Shown one piece after another: positions 1-6,332 of a DNA stretch of 13,216 nt. Below the pieces are notes generated by a model that worked only from the letters and a program-made list of their open reading frames with translations, had not been told where the DNA came from and did no database searches. The stretch spans positions 1 through 13,216 of the forward strand of contig CAZFCB010000033.1 of NCBI GenBank assembly GCA_964517585.1, given 5' to 3'. The stretch comes from JAGORY01 sp964517585 (GTDB taxonomy: Bacteria; Patescibacteriota; Gracilibacteria; Peribacterales; Peribacteraceae). The translations under genes were made by a program, and so were the position numbers. How positions within the stretch are numbered: the first letter of the stretch is position 1; the number at the start of each line of letters is the position of its first letter.

Positions 1-1599
1 GTAGCTCGTGGCAATTGGCAATTGGCATTTGGCACAGGAGCGGTTCCAGAGGGTGCGGGGGTTACGGCGTTGCATGCGTGCTGCATGCCTTTCTTCTGGT
101 GAAATACTCGGGATAGGAAGATGCATAGTCCGATAGAATCGCAATTCTTGCGGGATCACTTTATATGGCTTGCCGCTCACGCTGCACGTAAGGATATGTT
201 TCGTAATATCATCGGAGACGTCATCAATAGTGGTGGGGATTTTATAATGTGGACCGAGATACTGTTCTTTTTTCTGATAGTCTTCGTACCACGACCATCC
301 ACGTTCAAGGACGGCATCTTTACTGAGAGGATGCTCTACCGCAGCGACGGTTTCATTGTAGCCAAACGGCGACATTGCTGGCGGAAAATATTGTCCCCAT
401 TCACCTGTTTTCTGCATGTGCTCAATGATGGCTGCAACTGTTATTGCGTACTCTTTCTCCGTGTATTGCTTATTGAAAATGCAGAACCGATGTTTCTTCA
501 TGCCAATGCAGCCAAAGAGCTGGGAACTATTGAAACAACTTGTGACGTACAGAGAATCTGTAACGTACCATGCAAGATTGGCGCAGAGAACATTGTAATT
601 TTTTTCAAGATTTGAACAGTTCCACTGTAATTCACAGTTATCGAAAAAGTTGCAGTCTCCACAAGAGAGGTTTCCTTCACCGATGAAACAATGAGCCATA
701 TTCTGCGAATTCTTTACCGTGAAACACTCTCGGCAGGCCTGTGAGTCTACAATGTTATCGCCAGTACATCCTTCTGCGTTTAGGAGACGAAGGTTTCTGA
801 CTGGTGTAGACCTAAGAAGTTGTTTGAGTTTTTCGTTTGCGCCTTGGACATCTGTAGAGAGCGTGGATACTTTCTCGTTGTATTCCTCCGGTGAGTATTG
901 CTCATTGAAGATGCAGTGCGATTTTTGACGTAGTCCAATGCAGCCAAAGCAATTTGTGCAGCTGACACAATCTGAACATCGCACGAGACTGGATGAATCA
1001 TGACAGTGGTCGCAAAACGTCGATTGGTACAAATTCTTACACTCACTACATTCATAGCAGAGTTCACACCGATAGAGATCGTAGCAATCGAGCACATCCT
1101 TGGAATAGAACACGCGGTACGAGTAGTAACAATCTTCAGCGCCAAGACCGCCGACGACCATGTAGCAATTTTTATTCTCTGCGGAGTAATTTGTGTAATC
1201 GCAGTTATCACTCTTCGCATTATGAATAGACATTCGTGGCACGGAGATACTTAACTCCTGCCATTGCTCGAAGAATGGTCGTGAGAAATCAAAGTCACGA
1301 CCGAATGCGAGCGGATCAAATTGATCACTCCACCACACACTTTGTTCGTAAACGGTATGCTTCTTCTCGGGAGAGTACACAGACACCATTTGTCGTCCTG
1401 TGAGGTCGCATTTTCTGTGATACAGATGCCATTCGTTACGAAATGACAGACGATGTTGTTCCCTGCAGACAGGACACAATGTCGGTGGTGGAATTGCATA
1501 CTTCTTTCCGCCAAATTCCGGTGATACTTTTTCATAAAATTCTAGATCACTGTTCGTGATCTCAAATTCCGCCGAACATTGGGTGCAGGATTTTTTCAT
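1..1599 (-). CDS. Cysteine-rich zinc-ribbon protein, paralog A (3' end cut by window edge)
   Basis: The frame is open from the ATG at 1597-1599 to the left edge (533 codons, no stop); by comparison with the neighbouring paralog about 20 residues are missing. An N-terminal zinc ribbon has C5-x2-C8 and C42-x2-C45. The middle is packed with Cys pairs and holds two copies of an FGCIG(L/M) unit followed by FN(E/K)QY. The C-terminal part has the NPRTLWNR block and CAKC, the first half of a second zinc ribbon. It matches the 562-aa protein upstream along its whole length, so the pair arose by tandem duplication. In the second FGC unit the first Cys is lost (SSQLFGCIG against SKNCFGCIG in paralog B). 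No signal peptide or membrane segment is evident. I know this family as a common CPR hypothetical; metal binding is likely, the function unknown. No clear SD; it probably shares a transcript with paralog B, 29 nt upstream. Confidence 0.85.
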   Translation of the reverse strand, partial: MKKSCTQCSAEFEITNSDLEFYEKVSPEFGGKKYAIPPPTLCPVCREQHRLSFRNEWHLYHRKCDLTGRQMVSVYSPEKKHTVYEQSVWWSDQFDPLAFGRDFDFSRPFFEQWQELSISVPRMSIHNAKSDNCDYTNYSAENKNCYMVVGGLGAEDCYYSYRVFYSKDVLDCYDLYRCELCYECSECKNLYQSTFCDHCHDSSSLVRCSDCVSCTNCFGCIGLRQKSHCIFNEQYSPEEYNEKVSTLSTDVQGANEKLKQLLRSTPVRNLRLLNAEGCTGDNIVDSQACRECFTVKNSQNMAHCFIGEGNLSCGDCNFFDNCELQWNCSNLEKNYNVLCANLAWYVTDSLYVTSCFNSSQLFGCIGMKKHRFCIFNKQYTEKEYAITVAAIIEHMQKTGEWGQYFPPAMSPFGYNETVAAVEHPLSKDAVLERGWSWYEDYQKKEQYLGPHYKIPTTIDDVSDDITKHILTCSVSGKPYKVIPQELRFYRTMHLPIPSISPEERHAARMQRRNPRTLWNRSCAKCQLPIATSY

Positions 1600-1604
1600 A
1601 GAGA

Positions 1605-1622
1605 GCGGGTCTACTGACCCGC
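1605..1622 (-). promoter_or_regulatory. GC-rich hairpin between the two cysteine-rich paralogs
   Basis: A perfect 7-bp stem (GCGGGTC/GACCCGC) with a 4-base loop fills most of the 29-bp gap between the stop of paralog B and the start of paralog A. There is no T-run after it on the minus strand, so it is not a classical terminator; it could slow ribosomes or protect an mRNA end. It ends only 5 bases before the ATG of paralog A, where an SD would be expected and none is seen. Confidence 0.5.
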
Positions 1623-1628
1623 GTTGGG

Positions 1629-3317
1629 TTAGTAAACAGTGGAAAGATAACATTCCTCGCAATACACAGTCTCTGGCCTCTCAGGAGAGTAGCTCGTAGC
1701 AATTTGCTTTTGGCATTTGGCACACTCGCGGTTCCAGAGGGTGCGGGGGTTACGGAGAGCCATGCGTTCTTTGTGTCGTTGGCTAGGGCATTTCCGAGAA
1801 ATAGGAACATTCATCTCACGATAAAATTTCAACTCTTGAGGAATGATTTTGTACGGTTGCTTTGTCACTTCGCACAGAAGAATCGCACGTAAAATTTCAT
1901 CGGAAACATTAGAAATATCATCGGGTATGTCATGCACTGGGCCAAGATATTGTTCTTCTTTTTCCGATTCGTTACTCCAATTCCACCCATATTTTCTTAC
2001 ATCAGAAGGGATCATTGGAAAGTATTCATTGGCGACAGTTTCATTGTATCCAAATGGACTAATGGAAGGAGAGAAAAATTCCCCCCAATCCTTGCTGCCC
2101 CTCATTTTTTCGATGATCAGAGGAACGAGTTTCTCGTACTCAGGTTTTGAGTATTGCTTGTTAAGGATGCAGTATTCTGCGTGTCGCAGACCAATACAAC
2201 CAAAGCAATTCTTTGATGCAAAACATTCATAACAGTACAGGAGATCAGAGCTGCCGCCCCAGCAAAGTTTAGAAAAAAGAACTTGCATGACAGTATGGCC
2301 AACACCCTCACATTCGTAGAGCAACTCGTTAGACCCTGAGGCTCCGTAATGCGAAATATCGTATGCATCCTTCATGTATTGACCCGAAACACACCACTTG
2401 CAGTCTTCCATATATTCGACATCGAATGACTCGTGAGTATTTTTGCAGTGCAGTATGTGATCACCGGAGACAGACTCATTTTGAGTTCCAATGTAATATT
2501 TTCTTGGGTAACGCAGAATAAATTCCTGCACTACTTTTGCTGCCGTTTGTAGCAAGGAATGGCTTCCAAGAGACATTTCTGATAATTTTTTTTCGTATTC
2601 TTCTTTTGTGAATTGCTCATTAAAAATAGAGAATTCTTTATTACGAAGACCCACGCATCCAAAACAGTTTCGGCAACCCACACAGTCAATTAAATACAAA
2701 CTGTCCGAGCACGAGATACAGTCCCTGCATGATCGGCAACGATATGCACCATCACAATGAATGCATTCGTAAGAAAGTTCACTGCGCACAGTATAACTGC
2801 AATCTAGGCAATTTTTAGACTCATTTACAAATGTTCCATACAGACAGTCTTCATCTCTATTCGATGAAAAAATCAAATAGCAGTTTTTATTATTTGAGGC
2901 ACAATTTGTGTATTGAGAGTTGATATTTTCGCCCTGCTGAACACGTGCCATCTTTGGCACAACATTCATGAGTTCTTTAAATTGCTCCGTAAAAGTTTGC
3001 GAGGGATTATACTCTCGTCCAAAATCTAGCGCTGACCAAGAGTCTTTCCACCACTCTTCGTTGTCGTAGACAGGGAAAGGCGCAGATGCTGCGTACATCG
3101 ATATAATACTTTTTCCTGTCTTACTGCATGAACGGTGATGAAGACTCCGCTCATTTCGGAAGGAGAGTCTCCGTTGCATTCGGCATTCCGGACATAACGT
3201 CGGCGGAGGAATTAACTCTTTCTTTCCGTTGAACACGGGGGATACTTTTTCATAGAACACGAGGTCATTCTGCGTAATCTCAAACTCCGCCGAACACTGT
3301 GCACAAGATTTTTTCAT
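1629..3317 (-). CDS. Cysteine-rich zinc-ribbon protein, paralog B (562 aa)
   Basis: A complete gene starting at the ATG 3315-3317 with the same MKKSC opening as paralog A. An N-terminal zinc ribbon has C5/C8 and C42/C45; a C-terminal one has C532/C535 and C553/C556. Between them lie many Cys pairs and two copies of a (C)FGC(V/I)GLR unit followed by a Y/F-C/S-I-x-N-(E/K)-Q-(Y/F) stretch and a helical segment, then an SPFGYNETVA block and the NPRTLWNR block before the last ribbon. No signal peptide or membrane helix is evident, so it is probably cytoplasmic. The family is widespread in CPR genomes in my knowledge, usually as 'hypothetical' or under the misleading name CaiB/BaiF; no CoA-transferase features are visible. 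Zinc binding is inferred from Cys spacing. It is divergent from the TrmB-type gene across an AT-rich region. Function unknown; family assignment is firm. Confidence 0.9.
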   Translation of the reverse strand: MKKSCAQCSAEFEITQNDLVFYEKVSPVFNGKKELIPPPTLCPECRMQRRLSFRNERSLHHRSCSKTGKSIISMYAASAPFPVYDNEEWWKDSWSALDFGREYNPSQTFTEQFKELMNVVPKMARVQQGENINSQYTNCASNNKNCYLIFSSNRDEDCLYGTFVNESKNCLDCSYTVRSELSYECIHCDGAYRCRSCRDCISCSDSLYLIDCVGCRNCFGCVGLRNKEFSIFNEQFTKEEYEKKLSEMSLGSHSLLQTAAKVVQEFILRYPRKYYIGTQNESVSGDHILHCKNTHESFDVEYMEDCKWCVSGQYMKDAYDISHYGASGSNELLYECEGVGHTVMQVLFSKLCWGGSSDLLYCYECFASKNCFGCIGLRHAEYCILNKQYSKPEYEKLVPLIIEKMRGSKDWGEFFSPSISPFGYNETVANEYFPMIPSDVRKYGWNWSNESEKEEQYLGPVHDIPDDISNVSDEILRAILLCEVTKQPYKIIPQELKFYREMNVPISRKCPSQRHKERMALRNPRTLWNRECAKCQKQIATSYSPERPETVYCEECYLSTVY

Positions 3318-3486
3318 ACAAAAAATAGAAGGGGCAAAGGGGGTATTCTTTCCGATTTTCTGTGTAGCATCATTCTCTCACTTGGAGCAAAATATGTCCA
3401 ACATGCAAAAATGTATATAAAGTATTTTGCTTATAATAAGCCAAAAAACACGTATAAAATACTGTAGAAAATTATCTACAACATCG

Positions 3487-3514
3487 TTGACTTTTCATGA
3501 TGAACAGTTAATAT
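3487..3514 (+). promoter_or_regulatory. Sigma70-like promoter for the TrmB-type gene
   Basis: TTGACT at 3487-3492 and TAATAT at 3509-3514 are separated by 16 bp, a good match to the -35/-10 consensus. The predicted transcript would carry a leader of about 100 nt that contains the heptamer array before the ATG at 3626. Confidence 0.5.
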
Positions 3515-3574
3515 TTGGGCAATAAAGTCTTTTGATAATGAGACTCTACATTCTCAGAGATTCCGAATAGCATT

Positions 3575-3623
3575 CAGCTACCAGCTAACTGCCACAAGCC
3601 AATTGCCAATTGCCAACTGCTAC
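3575..3623 (+). repeat. Seven tandem degenerate 7-bp repeats (NNGCYAM)
   Basis: Seven consecutive heptamers read cagctac, cagctaa, ctgccac, aagccaa, ttgccaa, ttgccaa, ctgctac. Positions 3-4 are GC, position 5 a pyrimidine and position 6 A in all seven. The array stops 2 bases before the ATG of the TrmB-type gene, so it occupies the place of the ribosome binding site. It resembles short tandem heptanucleotide repeats (STRR) known from cyanobacteria in type, not in sequence. Confidence 0.75.
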
Positions 3624-3625
3624 TC

Positions 3626-4381
3626 ATGCTGACCGAGCTCACAAAAATCGGCCTAACGGATGAAGAAGCTCGTGTGTACCTCGCGTGCCTGGAAGTGAGC
3701 GGCGGCCCTGTGTCAGTCATTGCGAGGAAAGCTGGTGTGCAGCGAGTCAGCTGCTATTACACCATCGAGAACCTCCTCAAGAAAAGACTGCTCTCACAGT
3801 ACAACAGAAACGGTGTGAAACATTTTGCGCCAGAGCCGCCAGAGCAACTTCTCAAACTTGCAGAAGAGAAGATCAATCTCACCAAGAGTTTGATGCCGGA
3901 ACTCAAATCTCTTATTGGCCAGTCGGCATTCAAACCGAAGATTCGTTTTTACGAAGGACTCGATGGCGTCGAAAAAGTGTTCACGGAGTCGCTCACGGCA
4001 AAGAAGGAAATTCTCGGTTACACAAACTTGAAATTAGCCACGGAGTTTTTTCCGGCATTTTTTCGTGACTACACACATCAAAAGCTCAAGAAGAAGATTA
4101 AAACGCGTTACCTCTCACCAACGACAGTTGAGACAGTGCACGTCCTTGATGCATTCTTACCGAAAGAATACGATCGCAACCTCATCGAGATACTGCTCGT
4201 CAATCGTGATCAATTCCTCTTCGAGAACGAAGTCCTCATCTTCGGGAATTCTGTTGGTATTGTGTCTCTGAACCAAGATGAGCTGCTTGGCTTGATCGTC
4301 GAGAGTCCAACATTTGCTCGCACCATGAAAGCGGTGTTTGATTTGGCATGGTTAGGTGCAACGGCATTCGTTGCACGGTAG
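3626..4381 (+). CDS. TrmB-family transcriptional regulator
   Basis: 251 aa. The N-terminus (residues about 1-70) is a winged helix-turn-helix with the TrmB pattern: an LTELTKIGLTDEEARVYLACL opening helix pair, a recognition-helix region around residues 32-52, and a wing near 57-67. A charged helix (about 70-98) would form a dimerising coiled coil. The rest (about 105-251) resembles the C-terminal half of short TrmB-like proteins with the KIRFYEGLDGVEKVF motif; no sugar-binding domain of the long archaeal TrmB type is obvious. Such regulators are common in CPR genomes and their ligands are mostly unknown. The start follows from homology, since no SD precedes it. It is divergent from the cysteine-rich pair, so autoregulation or control of that pair is possible (inference). 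A perfect hairpin follows its stop. Confidence 0.85.
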   Translation: MLTELTKIGLTDEEARVYLACLEVSGGPVSVIARKAGVQRVSCYYTIENLLKKRLLSQYNRNGVKHFAPEPPEQLLKLAEEKINLTKSLMPELKSLIGQSAFKPKIRFYEGLDGVEKVFTESLTAKKEILGYTNLKLATEFFPAFFRDYTHQKLKKKIKTRYLSPTTVETVHVLDAFLPKEYDRNLIEILLVNRDQFLFENEVLIFGNSVGIVSLNQDELLGLIVESPTFARTMKAVFDLAWLGATAFVAR

Positions 4382-4385
4382 TGTT

Positions 4386-4414
4386 CCACTTTCTTTTGAC
4401 GCAAAAGAAAGTGG
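4386..4414 (+). terminator. Perfect 13-bp hairpin after the TrmB-type gene
   Basis: CCACTTTCTTTTG at 4386-4398 pairs perfectly with CAAAAGAAAGTGG at 4402-4414 around a 3-base loop (ACG), starting 4 bases after the stop codon. The pairing extends by T4385-A4415. There is no T-run after it, but half the stem is A/T-rich and the position suits a 3' end or terminator. Similar CTTTCTTTTG palindromes recur between genes of many bacteria, so it may also be a dispersed repeat. Confidence 0.6.
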
Positions 4415-4426
4415 AGAAAGAAAACA

Positions 4427-4575
4427 GTCGCTCTGGAAAAATATCCTGCGCATCAATCGCTCGTCGCTAGAAAAGCGCAAACTCCCCCGCAGCGCGTGAG
4501 CGCGTGCGGGGTCAAACATGCGCTTTTCTTACGCTCCATTCGCGAAGATGCGCCACGGAATTTTTCCAAGGCGAC
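4427..4575. repeat. Nested inverted-repeat element, possibly a mobile or REP-like repeat
   Basis: The outer arms 4427-4454 and 4547-4575 are near-perfect reverse complements over about 28 bases (GTCGCTCTGGAAAAAT against GTCGCCTTGGAAAAAT when the right arm is inverted, both ending GCGCATC). Inside are GAAAAGCGCA (4470-4479) with TGCGCTTTTC (4519-4528), and a GC-rich core CCCCGCA (4485-4491) with TGCGGGG (4505-4511) plus CGCG/CGCG around a TGAG loop. The whole can fold into one long hairpin or cruciform. No protein is encoded inside. It could be a MITE-like element, a REP-type repeat or a structured RNA. Confidence 0.65.
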
Positions 4576-4728
4576 CTTTTCCATCGGAGCTTTCTGTTAT
4601 GAACACCACCGAGAAATATTGAAGAGACACTACCATCTGACGGACGTTTCCTTTCCTTGGGCATATGTCTGATGAACCTACCACGTATATCAAGTACCTT
4701 GGCGAGTTACAGCGCGAGGGTATGGGGG

Positions 4729-4834
4729 TTTGGGGGATCTAGGGAATCCCACAAGAGGACTGCGCAACAAGCCTTTCGCTTCGCTTAAGAGCTTGTCGCT
4801 GGGAGCCGCCGCCGAGGTTCCCTGGTTCCCCAAA
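4729..4834. repeat. Second nested dyad element
   Basis: The left arm 4729-4749 (TTTGGGGGATCTAGGGAATC...) matches the inverted right arm 4816-4834 (TTTGGGGAACCAGGGAACC) with few differences. Inside are TCCCA/TGGGA (4747-4751, 4800-4804) and ACAAGC/GCTTGT (4767-4772, 4791-4796). The build resembles the element 150 bp upstream, but the sequence differs. Function unknown. Confidence 0.5.
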
Positions 4835-4952
4835 GAAGAAGTCTCAAACAGCATCAATGATCGTCATTGGAATCCTGCTTCATTCATATAGCTTCGCCTT
4901 TTCTCGTGCCGATGACCATCTCATAAAATCGCTCCAGCGCCAGACAGAGTTT

Positions 4953-4982
4953 TTGCCTAGCCTCTGCGAAATTCGATACGAT
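4953..4982 (+). promoter_or_regulatory. Possible promoter of the Hsp20 gene, giving a nearly leaderless mRNA
   Basis: TTGCCT (4953-4958) and TACGAT (4977-4982) are 18 bp apart, each matching four of six consensus bases. Transcription would begin about 1-2 nt before the ATG at 4991, which fits the absence of an SD. No CIRCE or ROSE-type element was recognised. Weak evidence. Confidence 0.35.
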
Positions 4983-4990
4983 CTATTGAA

Positions 4991-5458
4991 ATGATCCCTT
5001 CTCCTTTCCACGGCATCTTCTCGGCTGCGGTCAATGCTGGAAAATCTGATGCGGTTTCTCGCATGAAAATGCAGGATGAATCCGTGCAACAGGAACAGCC
5101 GATTCCCGTGAAGCAACCTGCAAAACAAACCGGAGTAGGACAAGTCGCACTCGATATTTTCGAGTATGAAAATTATTATATTTTAAAAGCTCCCATCGCA
5201 GGTGTTCGTCTCTCTGACATCGATATCGATATTCAAGACAGTACGATCATCATTCGTGGCGCGCGGCGTCAGACAGATACGATTCCGGACGATCAGTACT
5301 ACATCAAAGAATGTTTCTGGGGTGACTTTGAACGCAAGGTCACACTCCCCTGCGCCATTGACCCACGCAAAGTGAAGGCGACGTTCAATAAAGAATGCAT
5401 CCTGAAAATTCTTGTTCCGAAAGAAGAGAAGATCAAAATTATTAGAATAAACGACTGA
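4991..5458 (+). CDS. Small heat-shock protein, Hsp20/alpha-crystallin family
   Basis: 155 aa, a usual length for bacterial small heat-shock proteins, which hold unfolding proteins in soluble oligomers without ATP. Residues 1-50 form the variable N-terminal arm, with a Gln/Pro-rich part near 31-47. The alpha-crystallin domain covers about 51-145: ALDIFEYENYYILKAPIAGV opens the domain, followed by the beta-strand stretch IDIDIQDSTIIIRG, the FWGDFERKVTLP strand and ECILKILVPK, the counterpart of the family's GVLxI-x-PK motif. The tail IKIIRI holds I-x-I, which in the family docks onto a neighbouring subunit. The ATG at 4991 is taken because of a -10-like hexamer just before it; the Met codon at residue 25 is an alternative. 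The gene stands alone between two repeat-rich spacers. Confidence 0.88.
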   Translation: MIPSPFHGIFSAAVNAGKSDAVSRMKMQDESVQQEQPIPVKQPAKQTGVGQVALDIFEYENYYILKAPIAGVRLSDIDIDIQDSTIIIRGARRQTDTIPDDQYYIKECFWGDFERKVTLPCAIDPRKVKATFNKECILKILVPKEEKIKIIRIND

Positions 5459-5463
5459 CACGA

Positions 5464-5549
5464 CCGAATATCGAATATGGAATAGAGAATATCGTGTACG
5501 ATGTTCGGCGTTTACATTTGTTATCCGATATTCGGCCTTCGATATTCGT
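5464..5549. repeat. Two inverted blocks of degenerate 7-bp repeats (NCGAATA)
   Basis: Forward, 5464-5491 reads ccgaata, tcgaata, tggaata, gagaata. On the minus strand, 5549-5522 reads acgaata, tcgaagg, ccgaata, tcggata. The blocks belong to the same heptamer family in opposite orientation, about 30 bp apart, so they can fold back: CCGAATATCG (5464-5473) pairs perfectly with 5526-5535, and CGAATATCGA (5465-5474) with 5539-5548. The array fills the 105-bp gap between the Hsp20 and Sel1 genes and may act as a terminator or mRNA-end hairpin. Confidence 0.7.
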
Positions 5550-5563
5550 CACCCCCATTTGCT

Positions 5564-6208
5564 ATGAGAACCATCAGTTTCATTATCATGTGTTACTTTC
5601 TCGCGGCTTGCAGTGGTAATCCTTCTCAAGCTGCTACAGATTACGCGCTTGCGATGGCGCACATGCACGGAAGCGGTGTGGCGAAGGATGAAGAAAAAGG
5701 GCTGTCGTACCTCACGCGTGCTGCCAAAGCGGGTAATGCAGATGCAGAACTTGCGATGGGATACTTTTCCCTGAAGGGGAATGGCGGGATGAAGCAGGAT
5801 GAAACCAAGGCAGTAGAATATTTCACGAAATCCGCGGAGCACGGCAACAGAGATGCACAGTACAACGTCGGCCTTGCATACGCTCGTGGCCAGGGCGTCC
5901 TCAAAGATTTTAAGAAAGCATATGGATGGTTTGAGAAAGCGGCATACCAAAACGACGCTGGAGCGCAGTACAATCTTGGCGTCATGACGATCAACGGTGA
6001 GGGTGTGACAGCTGATCCGCTCACTGCCTATGTTTGGTTCAGGCTCGCGAAAGAAAACGCGTACGATGGCGCTGAGGAAGGCATGGAAAGTGCAAAAGCT
6101 GCGTTGACGGAGGATCAGATGGAAGAGGCAGAGCAAGCCTATGCAGAAATTTCACAGAAGATCACAAAGAAAGCACAGCCAAAAAGTGAAGGCAATCCGC
6201 CGTTATAA
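5564..6208 (+). CDS. Sel1-repeat lipoprotein
   Basis: 214 aa from the ATG at 5564, chosen because it gives a proper lipoprotein signal: a hydrophobic stretch (ISFIIMCYF) and the lipobox LAAC with Cys16 as the lipidated residue. An earlier in-frame ATG at 5501 would place 21 odd residues before it and overlap the heptamer array. After the signal, about four Sel1-like TPR repeats cover residues about 25-167, with the repeated pattern A-x-x-x-L-G/A-x-x-(Y/H)-x-x-G-x-G-V-x-x-D-x-x-K-A-x-x-(Y/W)-(F/L). A Glu-rich helix and a Lys/Pro-rich tail end the protein. Sel1 proteins scaffold protein-protein contacts; here it would be anchored on the outer face of the cytoplasmic membrane. No partner gene sits next to it. 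It faces the small minus-strand gene across a hairpin. Confidence 0.85.
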   Translation: MRTISFIIMCYFLAACSGNPSQAATDYALAMAHMHGSGVAKDEEKGLSYLTRAAKAGNADAELAMGYFSLKGNGGMKQDETKAVEYFTKSAEHGNRDAQYNVGLAYARGQGVLKDFKKAYGWFEKAAYQNDAGAQYNLGVMTINGEGVTADPLTAYVWFRLAKENAYDGAEEGMESAKAALTEDQMEEAEQAYAEISQKITKKAQPKSEGNPPL

Positions 6209-6258
6209 ACTGAGGAATCTTTACGATGCGAAATCTGACGTTTTTTGAAGTGAAAGAT

Positions 6259-6293
6259 TCCCCGGAACCACGCACGAGGCGCGGCTCCGGGGA
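6259..6293. terminator. Strong hairpin between convergent genes, probable bidirectional terminator
   Basis: A 15-bp stem (TCCCCGGAACCACGC at 6259-6273 with GCGCGGCTCCGGGGA at 6279-6293, two G-T pairs as RNA) closes a 5-base loop. It lies 51 bp after the Sel1 stop and 40 bp after the stop of the small minus-strand frame. Long T-runs are absent on either side. An overlapping weaker dyad GGAATCTTT (6214-6222)/AAAGATTCC (6253-6261) shares three bases with it. Confidence 0.6.
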
Positions 6294-6308
6294 TAGGTGT
6301 GGGGTGTC

Positions 6309-6329
6309 AGTTCGTCGGAGTGACGAACT
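6309..6329. terminator. 8-bp hairpin just after the small minus-strand frame
   Basis: AGTTCGTC (6309-6316) pairs with GACGAACT (6322-6329) around GGAGT. On the minus strand it follows the stop at 6333-6335 within 3 bases. There is no T-run. It may be a terminator or one helix of a larger structured RNA in this block. Confidence 0.4.
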
Positions 6330-6332
6330 TGT

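Larger units (their letters stand above)
3318..3625. promoter_or_regulatory. Divergent intergenic region, AT-rich, with several dyads
   Basis: About 308 bp separate the cysteine-rich gene from the TrmB-type regulator. It holds an inverted repeat AGTATTTT (3421-3428)/AAAATACT (3456-3463), a 5-bp dyad GCTTA/TAAGC at 3429-3441, and TGTAGA/TCTACA with a 6-base spacer at 3463-3480. These are plausible operators in the position expected for autoregulation by the neighbouring regulator. A weak minus-strand promoter (TTGCTC, 18 bp, TACACA) may lie near 3360-3390. No gene is seen. The right end is the heptamer array described separately. Confidence 0.5.
4382..4990. other. Gene-poor spacer of about 600 bp with nested dyad elements
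   Basis: No convincing protein gene is seen on either strand. The spacer holds the hairpin at 4386-4414, a nested dyad element at 4427-4575, a second nested dyad at 4729-4834, and a possible Hsp20 promoter at its right end. A 25-codon frame at 4665-4742 has no SD and ends inside the second dyad, so it is not called as a gene. Confidence 0.6.

Noticed and set aside
121..615. Plus-strand frame of 164 codons
   Set aside because: Antisense shadow of the conserved cysteine-rich gene.
780..1220. Minus-strand frame of 146 codons
   Set aside because: It is the shifted frame of paralog A, whose own frame is open throughout and matches the neighbouring paralog; the shifted product has no family resemblance.
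3575..3623. CRISPR array
   Set aside because: The repeats are 7 bp, contiguous and degenerate, without spacers, and no cas genes are present.
4665..4742. 25-codon frame starting MSDEPTTYIKYLGE
   Set aside because: It has no ribosome site, is very short and ends within a dyad element; it could be a gene remnant but there is no support.
4716..4834. Possible tRNA or other standard RNA in the second dyad
   Set aside because: No T-loop GTTCGA pattern, anticodon arm or acceptor pairing was found.
4880..5143. Minus-strand frame of 87 codons upstream of and overlapping hsp20
   Set aside because: It overlaps the conserved Hsp20 coding sequence and has an unlikely His/Arg-rich composition.
5501..5563. 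Upstream start for the Sel1 gene
   Set aside because: It would bury the lipoprotein signal 21 residues inside the protein and use the heptamer array as coding sequence.
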